13,211 nt of DNA from Alphaproteobacteria bacterium. Lineage in GTDB: Bacteria; Pseudomonadota; Alphaproteobacteria; GCA-2731375. The stretch spans positions 1 to 13,211 of the forward strand of contig JASLMY010000135.1 of the NCBI GenBank assembly GCA_030746295.1. Direction: 5' to 3'. The notes beneath the pieces are model-generated. The model made no database searches and had not been told where the DNA came from. It saw only the letters and a list, made by a program, of their open reading frames with translations. A program made the position numbers and the translations under genes. This document shows positions 6,310 to 13,211 of the stretch, piece after piece; within the stretch, counting starts at the first letter, position 1; each line of letters starts with the position of its first letter.

Positions 6310-7350
6310 TCAACCGAGCCGCCCCTCCTCGACCGCGTGGCAGGCGACGTGGCTGTCGCCGGCAGGCACCGCGCGTGGCGGCTCGGTTCGGCAGCGCGCC
6401 TCGGCATGCGGGCAGCGCGGGTGGAAGGGACAGCCCGACGGCGGATTGATCGGGCTTGGCACCTCGCCGGCGACGGGGATCCGTTGCCGCCCGGTCATCT
6501 CCAGGTCGGGAATGGCGTCCAGCAGCATCCGCGTATAGGGGTGCTTCGGGCTCTGGAAGAGGGTCTTGGTCGCGGCCTGCTCGACCAGGCGGCCCAGATA
6601 CATGACGCCGACCGTGGTGGAGACGTGATAGACCACCGCCAGGTCGTGGCTGATGAAGAGATAGGTCAGGCCGAGCTGGCGCTGCAGCGCCTTCATCAGG
6701 TTTAGGATCTGGGCCTGCACCGAGACGTCCAGCGCCGAGGTCGGCTCGTCACAGACCAGGAACTCGGGCTCACCGGCCAGCGCCCGGGCGATCGAGATCC
6801 GCTGGCGTTGGCCGCCGGAGAACTCGTGCGGATACTTCTCGCCGTCGGCTGCCGCCAGCCCGACCTGGCGCAACAGCTTGTCGACCCGCTCGCGAGTCTC
6901 GGCCGCGCCGCCGGTCAGCCGCCGAGCCCGGATCGGCTCGGCGACGATGTTGGCAACCCGCCAGCGCGGATTGAGCGAGGCATAGGGATCCTGAAAGATC
7001 ATCTGCATGCGGGGTTGCACGCGCTGGCGCTCGGCGCGGCTGCCGGGGGCGCCGATCTCGGCCCCGTCGAAGCGAATGCTGCCCGCTGTCGGCCGATAGA
7101 GGCCGACCACCAGGCGGGCCACGGTCGACTTGCCACAGCCCGACTCGCCGACCAGGCTGAAGGTCTCGCCCTTGCCGATCCGGAAATCGACGCCATCGAC
7201 CGCCTTGACGACGGCCCGCTCCCGGCCCTCCAAGACCCGGTTCAAGAACGGCGGCGAGACGTCGAAATGGCGCACCAGATCTCCGGCCTCCAGCAGCGGC
7301 TGGCCCGCTTGCGGGGACCCCGAGGGCGCCGTCGAGACCGCCTCAGCCAT
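6310..7350 (-). CDS. Oligopeptide/nickel-type ABC transporter ATP-binding protein (OppF/DppF-like)
   Basis: The 346-residue protein is the second ATPase of an Opp/Dpp/Nik-family importer, acting at the cytoplasmic face of the inner membrane. In order it shows Walker A GESGCGKST (68-76), the Q-loop FQDPYASLNPR (119-129), the signature FSGGQRQR (177-184), Walker B FLVCDE (197-202), D-loop SALD and the switch His235. The C-terminal oligo_HPY region carries conserved cysteines 307, 313, 320 and 337, of the kind that can hold an iron-sulfur cluster in DppD/OppD relatives. The N-terminal insert SPPFLNRVLEGRERAVVKAV is typical of OppF rather than OppD. The ATG at 7350 overlaps the end of the OppD gene by 8 bases (ATGGCTGA), which suggests translational coupling; no separate ribosome site is obvious. 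The transported solute cannot be deduced, and membrane and binding components are absent nearby. Confidence 0.93.
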   Translation of the reverse strand: MAEAVSTAPSGSPQAGQPLLEAGDLVRHFDVSPPFLNRVLEGRERAVVKAVDGVDFRIGKGETFSLVGESGCGKSTVARLVVGLYRPTAGSIRFDGAEIGAPGSRAERQRVQPRMQMIFQDPYASLNPRWRVANIVAEPIRARRLTGGAAETRERVDKLLRQVGLAAADGEKYPHEFSGGQRQRISIARALAGEPEFLVCDEPTSALDVSVQAQILNLMKALQRQLGLTYLFISHDLAVVYHVSTTVGVMYLGRLVEQAATKTLFQSPKHPYTRMLLDAIPDLEMTGRQRIPVAGEVPSPINPPSGCPFHPRCPHAEARCRTEPPRAVPAGDSHVACHAVEEGRLG

Positions 7351-8356
7351 GCGCGGCCAACCGTTCGTCGGCGGAATCGAAAAGGTGACAGGCGACCGCC
7401 GAGCCCTCGACGGGCAGAAGCTCCGGCCGTTCCGATCGGCAACGCTCGAAGGCTTTTGGACAGCGGGGGTGAAAGGCGCAGCCGGTGGGAATGGCATTGA
7501 GGCGCGGCATCGTGCCGTCGATCTGGGTCAGCTCGTCGACGTCCTGTCGGATATGAGGGATCGAGCCCATCAGGCCGTGCGTATAAGGGTGTCGGCCGCG
7601 CCCGACGACGTCCGCCACCGGGCCGACCTCGACGATGCGCCCGGCATACATGACGGCGACGCGGTCCGCCGCCTCGGCGATCACGCCCATGTCGTGGGTG
7701 ATCAGCATCACCGCCGTCTTGTGGTCCTTGCAGAGCCGCTTCAGCAGGCTGATGATCTGCGCCTGGATCGAGACGTCGAGTGCCGTCGTCGGCTCGTCGG
7801 CGATGATCACCCTGGGCTCGGCGCAAAGCGCCAACGCGATGACGACCCGTTGGCGCATGCCGCCCGAGAACTGGTGTGGGTAGTGGTCGATGCGCTCCTC
7901 GGCGCTGGGGATGCCGACCTCGCGCAACAGGTCGAGGGCGCGGACACGCGCCTCCTTCTCCGACATCGGCAGGTGCGTCAGGATCGTCTCCACCAGCTGC
8001 CGGCCGACGGTGTAGAGCGGATTGAGGCTGGTCAGCGGGTCCTGGAAGATGGCGCCGACGCGGCGGCCGCGCAGGCGGCGCATCTCCTCGTAGGAAAGCT
8101 TGTCGATACGTTCACCCTCGAGCCGGACCTCGCCGCCTGCGACCCGACCGGGTGGCTCCAAGAGGCCGATGATGGCGGCCCCGGTCAACGACTTGCCGGC
8201 GCCTGACTCGCCGACGACACCCAGGATCTCGCCCGCGTCGATGTGGAAGGAGATTCCGTCGACGGCGACGAGTGTGCCGCGTCGGGTCGGAAATTCGACC
8301 TTGAGATCCAGCACCTCGAGGGGCGGCTGATTGTCCCGTGTCGGCGGATGGTCCAT
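7343..8356 (-). CDS. Oligopeptide/nickel-type ABC transporter ATP-binding protein (OppD/DppD-like)
   Basis: The 337-residue protein is the first ATPase of the pair. It has Walker A GESGAGKS (49-56), Q-loop FQDPLTSLNP (104-113), signature FSGGMRQR (163-170), Walker B VIIADE (183-188), D-loop TALD and switch His221. The oligo_HPY tail includes HPYTHGLMGSIP and cysteines 293, 299, 306 and 323. All catalytic motifs are intact, so it should form an active heterodimer with the overlapping OppF-like product. The ATG at 8356 gives a length usual for OppD. An in-frame ATG at 8431 would add 25 unusual residues, and neither start has a strong ribosome site, so the start is uncertain. The upstream neighbour, 166 bases away, is a TPR protein and not a permease, which is unusual for this family. 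Confidence 0.92.
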   Translation of the reverse strand: MDHPPTRDNQPPLEVLDLKVEFPTRRGTLVAVDGISFHIDAGEILGVVGESGAGKSLTGAAIIGLLEPPGRVAGGEVRLEGERIDKLSYEEMRRLRGRRVGAIFQDPLTSLNPLYTVGRQLVETILTHLPMSEKEARVRALDLLREVGIPSAEERIDHYPHQFSGGMRQRVVIALALCAEPRVIIADEPTTALDVSIQAQIISLLKRLCKDHKTAVMLITHDMGVIAEAADRVAVMYAGRIVEVGPVADVVGRGRHPYTHGLMGSIPHIRQDVDELTQIDGTMPRLNAIPTGCAFHPRCPKAFERCRSERPELLPVEGSAVACHLFDSADERLAAHG

Positions 8357-8522
8357 GGCGGCGTTCGGTCCCCTGTCCGGCCGCGCATCCTCGATTGTGT
8401 CGGGGCAAATGTCCAGCGCCCAGGACGCCAAACTCGGACAGCGAACGGCACGACGGCATCGGCTCGGATTGCTTGCACCGGGTCGCGCGCAAGACCTTCG
8501 GGCTCGACCGGCGCCCGGGCCA

Positions 8523-9581
8523 TCACTTCTTCGCGAGCGCCTCCAAGCGCCGACGCGAGCGGATCGCGGCCGCCTCCCAGCCGAGCTCGTGGGCCACCTC
8601 CCGGATGCGTTCGAGGCCGGCCCTATCGCTCCATGCCGCCTCGATCGCGGTCTCCAGCACCTCGGCGGTGACTTCGGTCGGCAAGTCCTGGTGGAAGGTG
8701 GACACGACGGTCAGCCGGGCCTCGAGATCTTCGGGCAGGGAGGCCAGGCCTTGGCGGCCGTACTCCGCCGCAGCCGCCTCGCCCAGTCGATTGGCCGCCG
8801 CCGCGGCGCCGAACAGCGCCTGATAGGAGCCGAGGTCGGCATCGACGACCTGGGCGAAGGCGCTGAGCGCCCCCTCGTAGCGGCCGACCTCCATGAAGCG
8901 GAAGCCGACATAGGCGAGCACGTCGTTGTCCTCGTCGGCGACCTGGTGCAGGCGTTCCAGGTAATGCTCGGCGGCGACGTCGTCGTCCAGCCGCTCGATC
9001 AGGGCAATCACCTGCTGCAACGTCTGATTGTAGAGCGGGTCGATGTCGAGGATCTGATCGAGCGCCGCCAGGGCGCCGACGACGTCACCGCTGCCGGCGC
9101 GCGCGGCGCTGAGATTGAACCAGGCCTCGACCCGCTCGGGCGCCAGCGCGGCGGCACGCTCGAAGTGCGCCTCGGCCGCTTCCACATCGCCGATCTCATG
9201 CCGACGCAGCGCCAGGAATTCATGCACCTCCGATTGCCCCGGCCAATGCTCGACGGCCGCCTCCAGCAGCCGATTGGCAAGCCCGCTTCGCTCGGACTCT
9301 AGGCAAATCGCGGCCAACACCATGAAGGGTCGCGCCAGGCCCGCCATCGCCCCGAGGATATTCGTTTCTTCCTCTTCCAATACGCGATTCCAAATCAGGC
9401 GTGCGTCGTCCTCGCGCCCGTGACGCCAGTATAGCTCGGCGACATGGACTAACGCGGCGGTGTGCGAGGGCGCGCGTTCGAGGATTTCGGCGTAGCATTC
9501 TAGGGCCTGGTCGAGCCGCCCGGCATCGTGATGCGCCCAGGCATCGGCAAAGAGCCGAGCGATGGGGACCGGCCCGGTCAT
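8523..9581 (-). CDS. TPR-repeat protein of unknown function
   Basis: The 352-residue acidic protein consists almost entirely of tetratricopeptide-like helix pairs. Recognisable units lie near residues 7-40 (ADAWAHHDAGRLDQALECY), 41-70, 118-150 (GDVEAAEAHFERAAALAPE), 151-183 (WFNLSAARAGSGDVVGALAAL) and 220-250 (FMEVGRYEGALSAFAQVVD). The C-terminal third is helical but degenerate. No signal peptide, membrane segment or catalytic domain is visible, so it is probably a cytoplasmic protein-interaction scaffold. The ATG at 9581 places the first repeat directly at the N-terminus; no clear ribosome site supports it. It is divergent from the porin gene and upstream of the ABC ATPases, but the 166-base gap does not establish an operon. 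Its partner is unknown. Confidence 0.85.
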   Translation of the reverse strand: MTGPVPIARLFADAWAHHDAGRLDQALECYAEILERAPSHTAALVHVAELYWRHGREDDARLIWNRVLEEEETNILGAMAGLARPFMVLAAICLESERSGLANRLLEAAVEHWPGQSEVHEFLALRRHEIGDVEAAEAHFERAAALAPERVEAWFNLSAARAGSGDVVGALAALDQILDIDPLYNQTLQQVIALIERLDDDVAAEHYLERLHQVADEDNDVLAYVGFRFMEVGRYEGALSAFAQVVDADLGSYQALFGAAAAANRLGEAAAAEYGRQGLASLPEDLEARLTVVSTFHQDLPTEVTAEVLETAIEAAWSDRAGLERIREVAHELGWEAAAIRSRRRLEALAKK

Positions 9582-9669
9582 ACGCCGCCAGAGAGCCGGC
9601 TGAACCCGGCCGAACGAGAGTCGAGACCCTTCGTTTCCACCGTCTTGGCCCCCACCCCTTGCAACATTC

Positions 9670-9689
9670 CGAGCCGATACCGCGGCTCG
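9670..9689. other. Small perfect hairpin in the TPR/porin divergent region
   Basis: CGAGCCG (9670-9676) pairs with CGGCTCG (9683-9689) around a 6-base loop, followed on the plus side by the AT-rich TTAACCGAATCG. It lies between two divergent genes, about 90 bases from each start, so it could be an operator or a structured leader element. I could not identify convincing -35/-10 pairs for either gene. Confidence 0.35.
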
Positions 9690-9781
9690 TTAACCGAATC
9701 GTGATCTTGAGCGTTAATTGTCATTCTGCGCCATATCAGGCAGGTTGCTTCATGGGAACGCGGTCGGACGGGTCCTGTCAA

Positions 9782-10648
9782 ATGAAACGATTGCTCTACG
9801 GCACGCCCCTGATGATGGTGGCATACGCGCTGACCGCCCAGCCGAGCGTGGCGGCGGAGCGTCGGGAGGCCGTCATCGGCGCCGAGAGCGAGACAGCGCA
9901 TACGGTGGTGCCTGGCGGATTTGGACGGCTCGTTTTCGGCGCGCAGGATCGCACGGGCTATCAGCCGCAATTCCGGCCCGAGAGCCGCCAGGTCGCAGGA
10001 GAGCAGGCTCGCTGGACCGACTCCGGTGAGGGCTGCGGCGACGATAAGCGTTTGAGCTATTTCACGCCACGCTTCTCCGGCTTCCAATTCGGTGCTTCCT
10101 ACGCGGCCGCCTGCGGCGGTCGAGTCGCCGACACCACAAGATCGGCCGATGGGCGCGACGGACTGGTCTCGCTCGGGGCCGACTTCGAGCGCAAGATCGA
10201 TCGCTTCGAGCTTGGACTGTCCGCCGGCTACAGCCACGGCGACAGACCCTCGGGCGCCGCCGGCGGCGATCCCGAGGCCTTGGCCTTCGGCGCTCGGTTC
10301 GGCTTCGGCAACTTTCGCTTCGGTGGCTTTTACGGCAGCAGGCTCGACGACGCGCAAGGCCTGAGCGGTGACCCGAGCGTCGATGTGGCGGGATTTGGCA
10401 TCGGCCTCTCCTACGCCACCGGCGCTTGGGACCTCAGCGTCATGTACTTGCGCGGCGAAGGGGAGGACCGGATCGACGAGGAGAGCGCGCGTGACGCCCT
10501 GCGTCTCGGCGCCGAATACAACCTCGGCCCCGGCATCGATCTCAGCGGCTCGGTCGGCTGGGTCGACCGCGAGACCGCAACGGGCGCCGGCCCGGAACGC
10601 GACGACGGCGGCTGGTACGTCGTCGGCGGCGTCAAAGTCTCCTTCTGA
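9782..10648 (+). CDS. Short porin-like outer membrane protein
   Basis: The 288-residue product begins with a signal peptide (basic MKRLLYG, hydrophobic core, likely cleavage after SVAA at about residue 25). The mature part is rich in alternating aromatic and glycine residues and ends in Val-Ser-Phe, the C-terminal Phe expected for assembly by the Bam complex. FGRLVFGAQD (47-56) and KRLSYFTPRFSGFQFGASYA (89-108) are hallmarks of the alphaproteobacterial Gram-negative porin family. Two cysteines, 85 and 111, flank the second motif and could form a disulfide. Typical relatives are about 350-400 residues, and the FGR-LG segment normally lies mid-barrel; here it nearly follows the signal peptide, so early strands seem to be missing. 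An alternative in-frame ATG at 9752 would lengthen the n-region by 10 residues and has a comparable ribosome site (AGGCAGG). It converges with the NnrU gene 15 bases away. Confidence 0.85.
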   Translation: MKRLLYGTPLMMVAYALTAQPSVAAERREAVIGAESETAHTVVPGGFGRLVFGAQDRTGYQPQFRPESRQVAGEQARWTDSGEGCGDDKRLSYFTPRFSGFQFGASYAAACGGRVADTTRSADGRDGLVSLGADFERKIDRFELGLSAGYSHGDRPSGAAGGDPEALAFGARFGFGNFRFGGFYGSRLDDAQGLSGDPSVDVAGFGIGLSYATGAWDLSVMYLRGEGEDRIDEESARDALRLGAEYNLGPGIDLSGSVGWVDRETATGAGPERDDGGWYVVGGVKVSF

Positions 10649-10663
10649 GACCCGATGCCGCCC

Positions 10664-11350
10664 CTATAGAGCGATCGGTGGCACGCCGATGACCCATTCA
10701 TGCAGCCACAGCAGAATGGCGAGATAGAGAACCAGCGTCAGCACGAGCTGCCACCAGGCAATATCGCCGAGCCCGAGCCTCGTCCGCCCCTGGAGCATGG
10801 CTTGGAAGGGCAGCCACGAGGTCTCGTCGGCAAACCGTCGCCAAGACGCGCCCTTGTTTCGGGCCATCTTGGCGTCGATCAGATGTGGCCCGAACAGCGC
10901 CATGAGGCTGAAGCTGCCGAAGAAGATCAGCCCTGCGAGATCGCCGTTCGCCAGCAGGTGCGCCAACGCCCAGATCGCAAAGCCCCACATCATCGGATGC
11001 CGCGTGACCTTGAGGATGCCGCGCGCCGCCCGCTCACGCTCGAGCAAGCCAGCAGCACCGGTCGCGGTGGGGTTCGGCGTCGCGCCACCTGCGATGACCA
11101 GGTAGAGCGCCGGCAGCATCAGCACCAGCGCCGTGTGCCGGGCCCCGATGGTGGCGGACCAGAGCTCGATATAGGGCGCCCCGGCATAGGCGATCGACAT
11201 CCACACGACGGCGCCGAGCGAGGCCAGCGAGAAGAGACCGAGATAGGGCTTCTCGCCGATCCGGGCGATGATGGCGTCGCGCGCCCGGGTGCCGGAAATC
11301 AGGGCGTGAATGGCAAGAAATAAAATCGCCGCCAGGACCAGGCTCGCCAT
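10664..11350 (-). CDS. NnrU-family integral membrane protein
   Basis: The 228-residue protein has five or six predicted membrane segments, near residues 2-19, 36-56, 71-90, 120-155 (one or two) and 199-218, and sits in the inner membrane. The motif RHPMMWGF (117-124), followed by LANGDLAGLIFFGSFSLMALFG, matches the NnrU family, whose name comes from a denitrification locus and which includes plant 15-cis-zeta-carotene isomerase relatives. The biochemical role in bacteria is not settled, and no nitrite- or nitric-oxide-reductase gene is in the window. The ATG at 11350 begins 5 bases after the stop of the preceding 90-residue gene, so the two are probably cotranscribed and translationally linked. 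The open frame extends to 11467, but the added stretch is charged and lies within that neighbouring gene. Confidence 0.88.
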   Translation of the reverse strand: MASLVLAAILFLAIHALISGTRARDAIIARIGEKPYLGLFSLASLGAVVWMSIAYAGAPYIELWSATIGARHTALVLMLPALYLVIAGGATPNPTATGAAGLLERERAARGILKVTRHPMMWGFAIWALAHLLANGDLAGLIFFGSFSLMALFGPHLIDAKMARNKGASWRRFADETSWLPFQAMLQGRTRLGLGDIAWWQLVLTLVLYLAILLWLHEWVIGVPPIAL

Positions 11351-11355
11351 CGCCG

Positions 11356-11628
11356 CTAGCTGGGCTCGCCCAGCGCGTCGCGGCCCTTGTCGGTCAACTT
11401 GCAGACCAGCCAGTCGGGCTTCAATGGATTGGCGAACCAGGGCTCGGCCCAGCCGGCGCGAATGCACGACTGCACGGTCCGGAGATCGAACTCGCGTCCG
11501 TTCTCGTCGAAGAGCGGCAGCTTGCCGCCGGCCTGGTTCAGCCCGCGGCTGAGATAGCGTCGCTGTGCCGACGACGGTGTCGCGCCCGCGCCGTCGGCCT
11601 TGTCACGCTTCTTGCTGGCGCTCGACAT
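11356..11628 (-). CDS. Small 90-residue protein of unknown function
   Basis: A polar, lysine-rich leader (residues 1-20) precedes a compact domain: RRYLSRGLNQAGGKLPLFDENG, a probable helix RTVQSCIRAGW, then EPWFANPLKPDWLVCKLTDKGRDAL. The helix followed by a WLVCKLTDKGR strand-turn resembles the recognition helix and wing of a winged-helix fold, but it is too small for a firm assignment. It lies between the alpha/beta hydrolase (9 bases upstream) and NnrU (5 bases downstream), so it belongs to the same transcript. No ribosome site is apparent, which fits coupled translation. The coding pattern is normal for the region. I recall similar small proteins beside NnrU genes in Alphaproteobacteria, but that association should be verified. 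Confidence 0.75.
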   Translation of the reverse strand: MSSASKKRDKADGAGATPSSAQRRYLSRGLNQAGGKLPLFDENGREFDLRTVQSCIRAGWAEPWFANPLKPDWLVCKLTDKGRDALGEPS

Positions 11629-11637
11629 TGCTAAAGG

Positions 11638-12459
11638 CTAGCCGATCCGGGCGCCCTCGGAAAGTCGGGAGGTGCGCTGCGGCAGCGCCGAGACGAAGCC
11701 TCGGACCGCCTCCAGATAGCGCTCCCGCTGCTCTTGATTCGGGCTGTGTCCGCAATTCTCCAGGACCAGCGTCCGCACCGTGCCGCCGGCTTGTGCTTCG
11801 ATGGCCCGGACCTGCGCCAGCGACCCCTGGTCGTCGTCCAAGCCTTGCAGCAGCAGTATCGGCACCGTGATCTCGGGCAGGTAGGCCTCCAGGTTCCAAT
11901 CCCGAAAGGCCGGCTGCTGCCAGGCATCGGCCCAGCCGAAAAAGGCGTTGTCGACGTTGTCGCCGTGGTATTTGCCGAGCTGCGCCCTGAGGCCCCCGCC
12001 CCGGTAGCGACGCCGCAGCGGGTCGATGCTGCCCAGCTGGTCAGTCTCGGTGAAGACATGCGCCGATTCCAGCACCAGGCCCAGAATCGGTACCGCCGGC
12101 TTGGCGCCGGCATGAATGATGGCGATCGAGGCGCCGTCCGAATGGCCGACCAGGATCGCCTCCCGCACCCCCGCCGCACGCAGCACCTCGGGCAGCACCT
12201 CCAGGGCCTCGCGATGCATGTAGTCGACCGGCCAGGGCAACGGGCTCGGGGCCGAGCCGCCATAGCCGTAGCGGCTGTAGACTAAGGCGCCGAGGCCGGT
12301 CTCGGCCGCGAGGGTCGCCGGCAGGTCGCGCCAGAGCTCGGCGCAACCGAGACCCTGGTGCAGGAACACCAACGTCGGCGCCGCCGCCGGCCCGGGCCCG
12401 TGCCAGGCATACTCGATCGGCCCCCGCCCGAATTCGAAGAACCGTCGATGGCTGAACAT
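11638..12459 (-). CDS. Alpha/beta-fold hydrolase
   Basis: The 273-residue protein has a complete alpha/beta hydrolase catalytic apparatus. The oxyanion region is FLHQGLG (32-38), the nucleophile elbow GHSDG places Ser107, the acid is Asp208 or Asp209 in LLLQGLDDDQG, and His238 lies in NCGHSPNQE. A lid-like segment occupies about residues 130-195. Such enzymes cleave esters, lactones or thioesters in the cytoplasm. The ATG shares one base with the stop codon of the upstream benzoate-CoA ligase gene (TGATG), indicating tight coupling. A role on a product of aromatic acyl-CoA metabolism, such as thioester or lactone hydrolysis, is therefore a reasonable inference, but the sequence does not give the substrate. 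The frame is open upstream to 12831, but that extension is the antisense-like alternative frame of the ligase. Confidence 0.92.
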   Translation of the reverse strand: MFSHRRFFEFGRGPIEYAWHGPGPAAAPTLVFLHQGLGCAELWRDLPATLAAETGLGALVYSRYGYGGSAPSPLPWPVDYMHREALEVLPEVLRAAGVREAILVGHSDGASIAIIHAGAKPAVPILGLVLESAHVFTETDQLGSIDPLRRRYRGGGLRAQLGKYHGDNVDNAFFGWADAWQQPAFRDWNLEAYLPEITVPILLLQGLDDDQGSLAQVRAIEAQAGGTVRTLVLENCGHSPNQEQRERYLEAVRGFVSALPQRTSRLSEGARIG

Positions 12460-13211
12460 CAACGGCGCAGCTTGAAGCGCTGGACCTTGCCGGTGGCGGT
12501 CTTCGGCAGCTCGTCGACGAACTCGATCCAACGGGGGTACTTGTAGGGCGCCAGGCGATCCTTGACGAACTGTTGCAGCTCGTCGCTGCGCGCGCCGTCG
12601 TCGCCCGCGCGCTCCTTCAACACGATGAAGGCCTTGGGCTTCACCAAGTCGTCGTCGTCCTCCTCGCCGACGACCGCGGCCTCGAGCACGCCGTCGTGCT
12701 CGAGCAGGGCCGATTCCACCTCGAACGGCGAGACCCAGATGCCACCGACCTTCAGCATGTCGTCCGTGCGGCCGGCGTAGACCAGATAGCCGTCCTCGTC
12801 GCGCACGTACTTGTCGCCGGTGACGGTCCAAGGCCCGTGGAAGGTGGCCAGGCTCTTCTCCCGGTTGTTCCAGTAAAAGGGCGCGCAGGAAGGACCGCTG
12901 ACCAAGAGGTCGCCGACCTCGCCGGCCGCGACCTCGCCGCCCGCCTCGTCGACCAGCCTGACGTCGTAGCCCGGCACCGGCCTGCCGGTGGTGCCGTGGC
13001 GATTGTCGTCAGCCGTGTTCGAGATGAAGATGTGCAGCATCTCGGTCGAGCCGATGCCGTCCAGCACCGGGGCGCCGAAGCGTTCCTCCCAGCGCTCGGC
13101 GATGTGCTTGGGCAACGCTTCGCCGGCCGAGACGCAGAGCCTCAGGCGCTCCGAGCCGCTCTCCCGGGTCAGATTGGAATCCGCCAGGATGGCGCCCAGC
13201 AAGGTCGGCAC
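12459..13211 (-). CDS. Benzoate-CoA ligase family adenylate-forming enzyme, N-terminal half missing
   Basis: The last 250 residues are present; the gene continues beyond the window edge, where the first codon is an internal GTG (VPTLLGAILAD). It matches the benzoate-CoA ligase branch of the acyl-adenylate superfamily: LRLCVSAGEALP, DGIGSTEMLHIFISN (51-65), the GYDVRLVD strand, the adenylate-binding TGDKY, the hinge region GRTDDMLKVGGIWVSPFEVES (147-167), KYPRWIEFVDELPKTATGKVQRFKLR and the catalytic C-terminal lysine in TATGK (about 242). These enzymes use ATP and CoA to activate benzoate or hydroxylated or substituted aromatic acids, the entry step of aerobic (box) or anaerobic benzoyl-CoA degradation. 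Full-length relatives have about 520 residues. It heads, in view, the ligase-hydrolase-small protein-NnrU operon. The exact aromatic substrate cannot be decided. Confidence 0.93.
   Translation of the reverse strand: MPTLLGAILADSNLTRESGSERLRLCVSAGEALPKHIAERWEERFGAPVLDGIGSTEMLHIFISNTADDNRHGTTGRPVPGYDVRLVDEAGGEVAAGEVGDLLVSGPSCAPFYWNNREKSLATFHGPWTVTGDKYVRDEDGYLVYAGRTDDMLKVGGIWVSPFEVESALLEHDGVLEAAVVGEEDDDDLVKPKAFIVLKERAGDDGARSDELQQFVKDRLAPYKYPRWIEFVDELPKTATGKVQRFKLRR

Noticed and set aside
5127..6449. A 440-codon open frame on the plus strand, antisense to the fused E1
   Set aside because: Its composition is rich in Arg, Val, Asp and His with no recognisable domain. The opposite strand encodes a full two-part enzyme. 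Long antisense frames are expected in high-GC DNA.
7130..9302. Long plus-strand open frames (for example 7130-8206 and 8331-9302) opposite the OppD and TPR genes
   Set aside because: They overlap genes with intact, recognisable domains and show only complementary-strand codon bias, with no family motif.
9690..9717. CtrA-type site (TTAA-N7-TTAAC) upstream of the porin
   Set aside because: There are two TTAA elements, but their spacing is about 20 bases and not 7.
11638..12831. A 397-residue version of the alpha/beta hydrolase starting at 12831
   Set aside because: The first 124 residues are an Arg/Gly-rich reading of the ligase gene in another frame. The ATG at 12459 coupled to the ligase stop is the natural start.

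Overview
The window is GC-rich DNA with tightly packed genes and strong GC bias at third codon positions. The protein families present suggest a free-living Alphaproteobacterium, plausibly of the Rhodospirillales or a related group. These include a tandem universal stress protein behind an FNR/FixK-type box, a fused AcoA/AcoB-type E1 enzyme, a Gram-negative porin, NnrU and a benzoate-CoA ligase family enzyme. The taxonomic placement is inference; no rRNA or tRNA gene is present to test it.

Layout, left to right. (1) The window opens with the 3' part of a plus-strand choline/aminoglycoside kinase-fold gene (to 724). (2) It converges on a minus-strand metallo-beta-lactamase-fold hydrolase (752-1581), which is broken by a one-base frameshift near 857-861. 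(3) Further minus-strand genes follow: an M20 amidohydrolase (1869-3044), a tandem-domain universal stress protein (3233-4051), a fused alpha/beta 2-oxo acid (acetoin-type) dehydrogenase E1 (4197-6200), two oligopeptide/nickel-type ABC ATPases of the OppF and OppD kind (6310-7350 and 7343-8356, overlapping by 8 bases), and a TPR-repeat protein (8523-9581). (4) A short porin-like outer membrane protein (9782-10648) is read on the plus strand, divergent from the TPR gene. (5) Converging on the porin from the right is a compact minus-strand operon. In transcription order it encodes a benzoate-CoA ligase family enzyme (cut by the window edge), an alpha/beta hydrolase, a 90-residue conserved-looking protein and an NnrU-family membrane protein, with a 1-base overlap and then gaps of 9 and 5 bases.

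How they may work together: the right-hand operon is consistent with activation of an aromatic acid to its CoA thioester plus a dedicated hydrolase, but ring-attacking enzymes are not in view. The OppD/OppF pair implies a peptide- or nickel-type importer, yet no permease or binding protein lies nearby. The fused E1 has no E2 or E3 partner in the window. The stress protein appears to be the only gene with a readable regulatory logic: an FNR/FixK box at 4135-4148 sits at the position expected for class II activation.

No gene-free stretch exceeds 300 bases. The longest (1582-1868) holds a terminator-like hairpin next to the amidohydrolase and an AT-rich patch. The second longest (9582-9781) holds a small perfect hairpin. 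The third (3045-3232) is dominated by a long near-perfect palindrome. I saw no insertion sequence, CRISPR array, tRNA, rRNA or prophage gene. The content is mostly ordinary chromosomal metabolism, and I did not find a clear new defence or mobile system.
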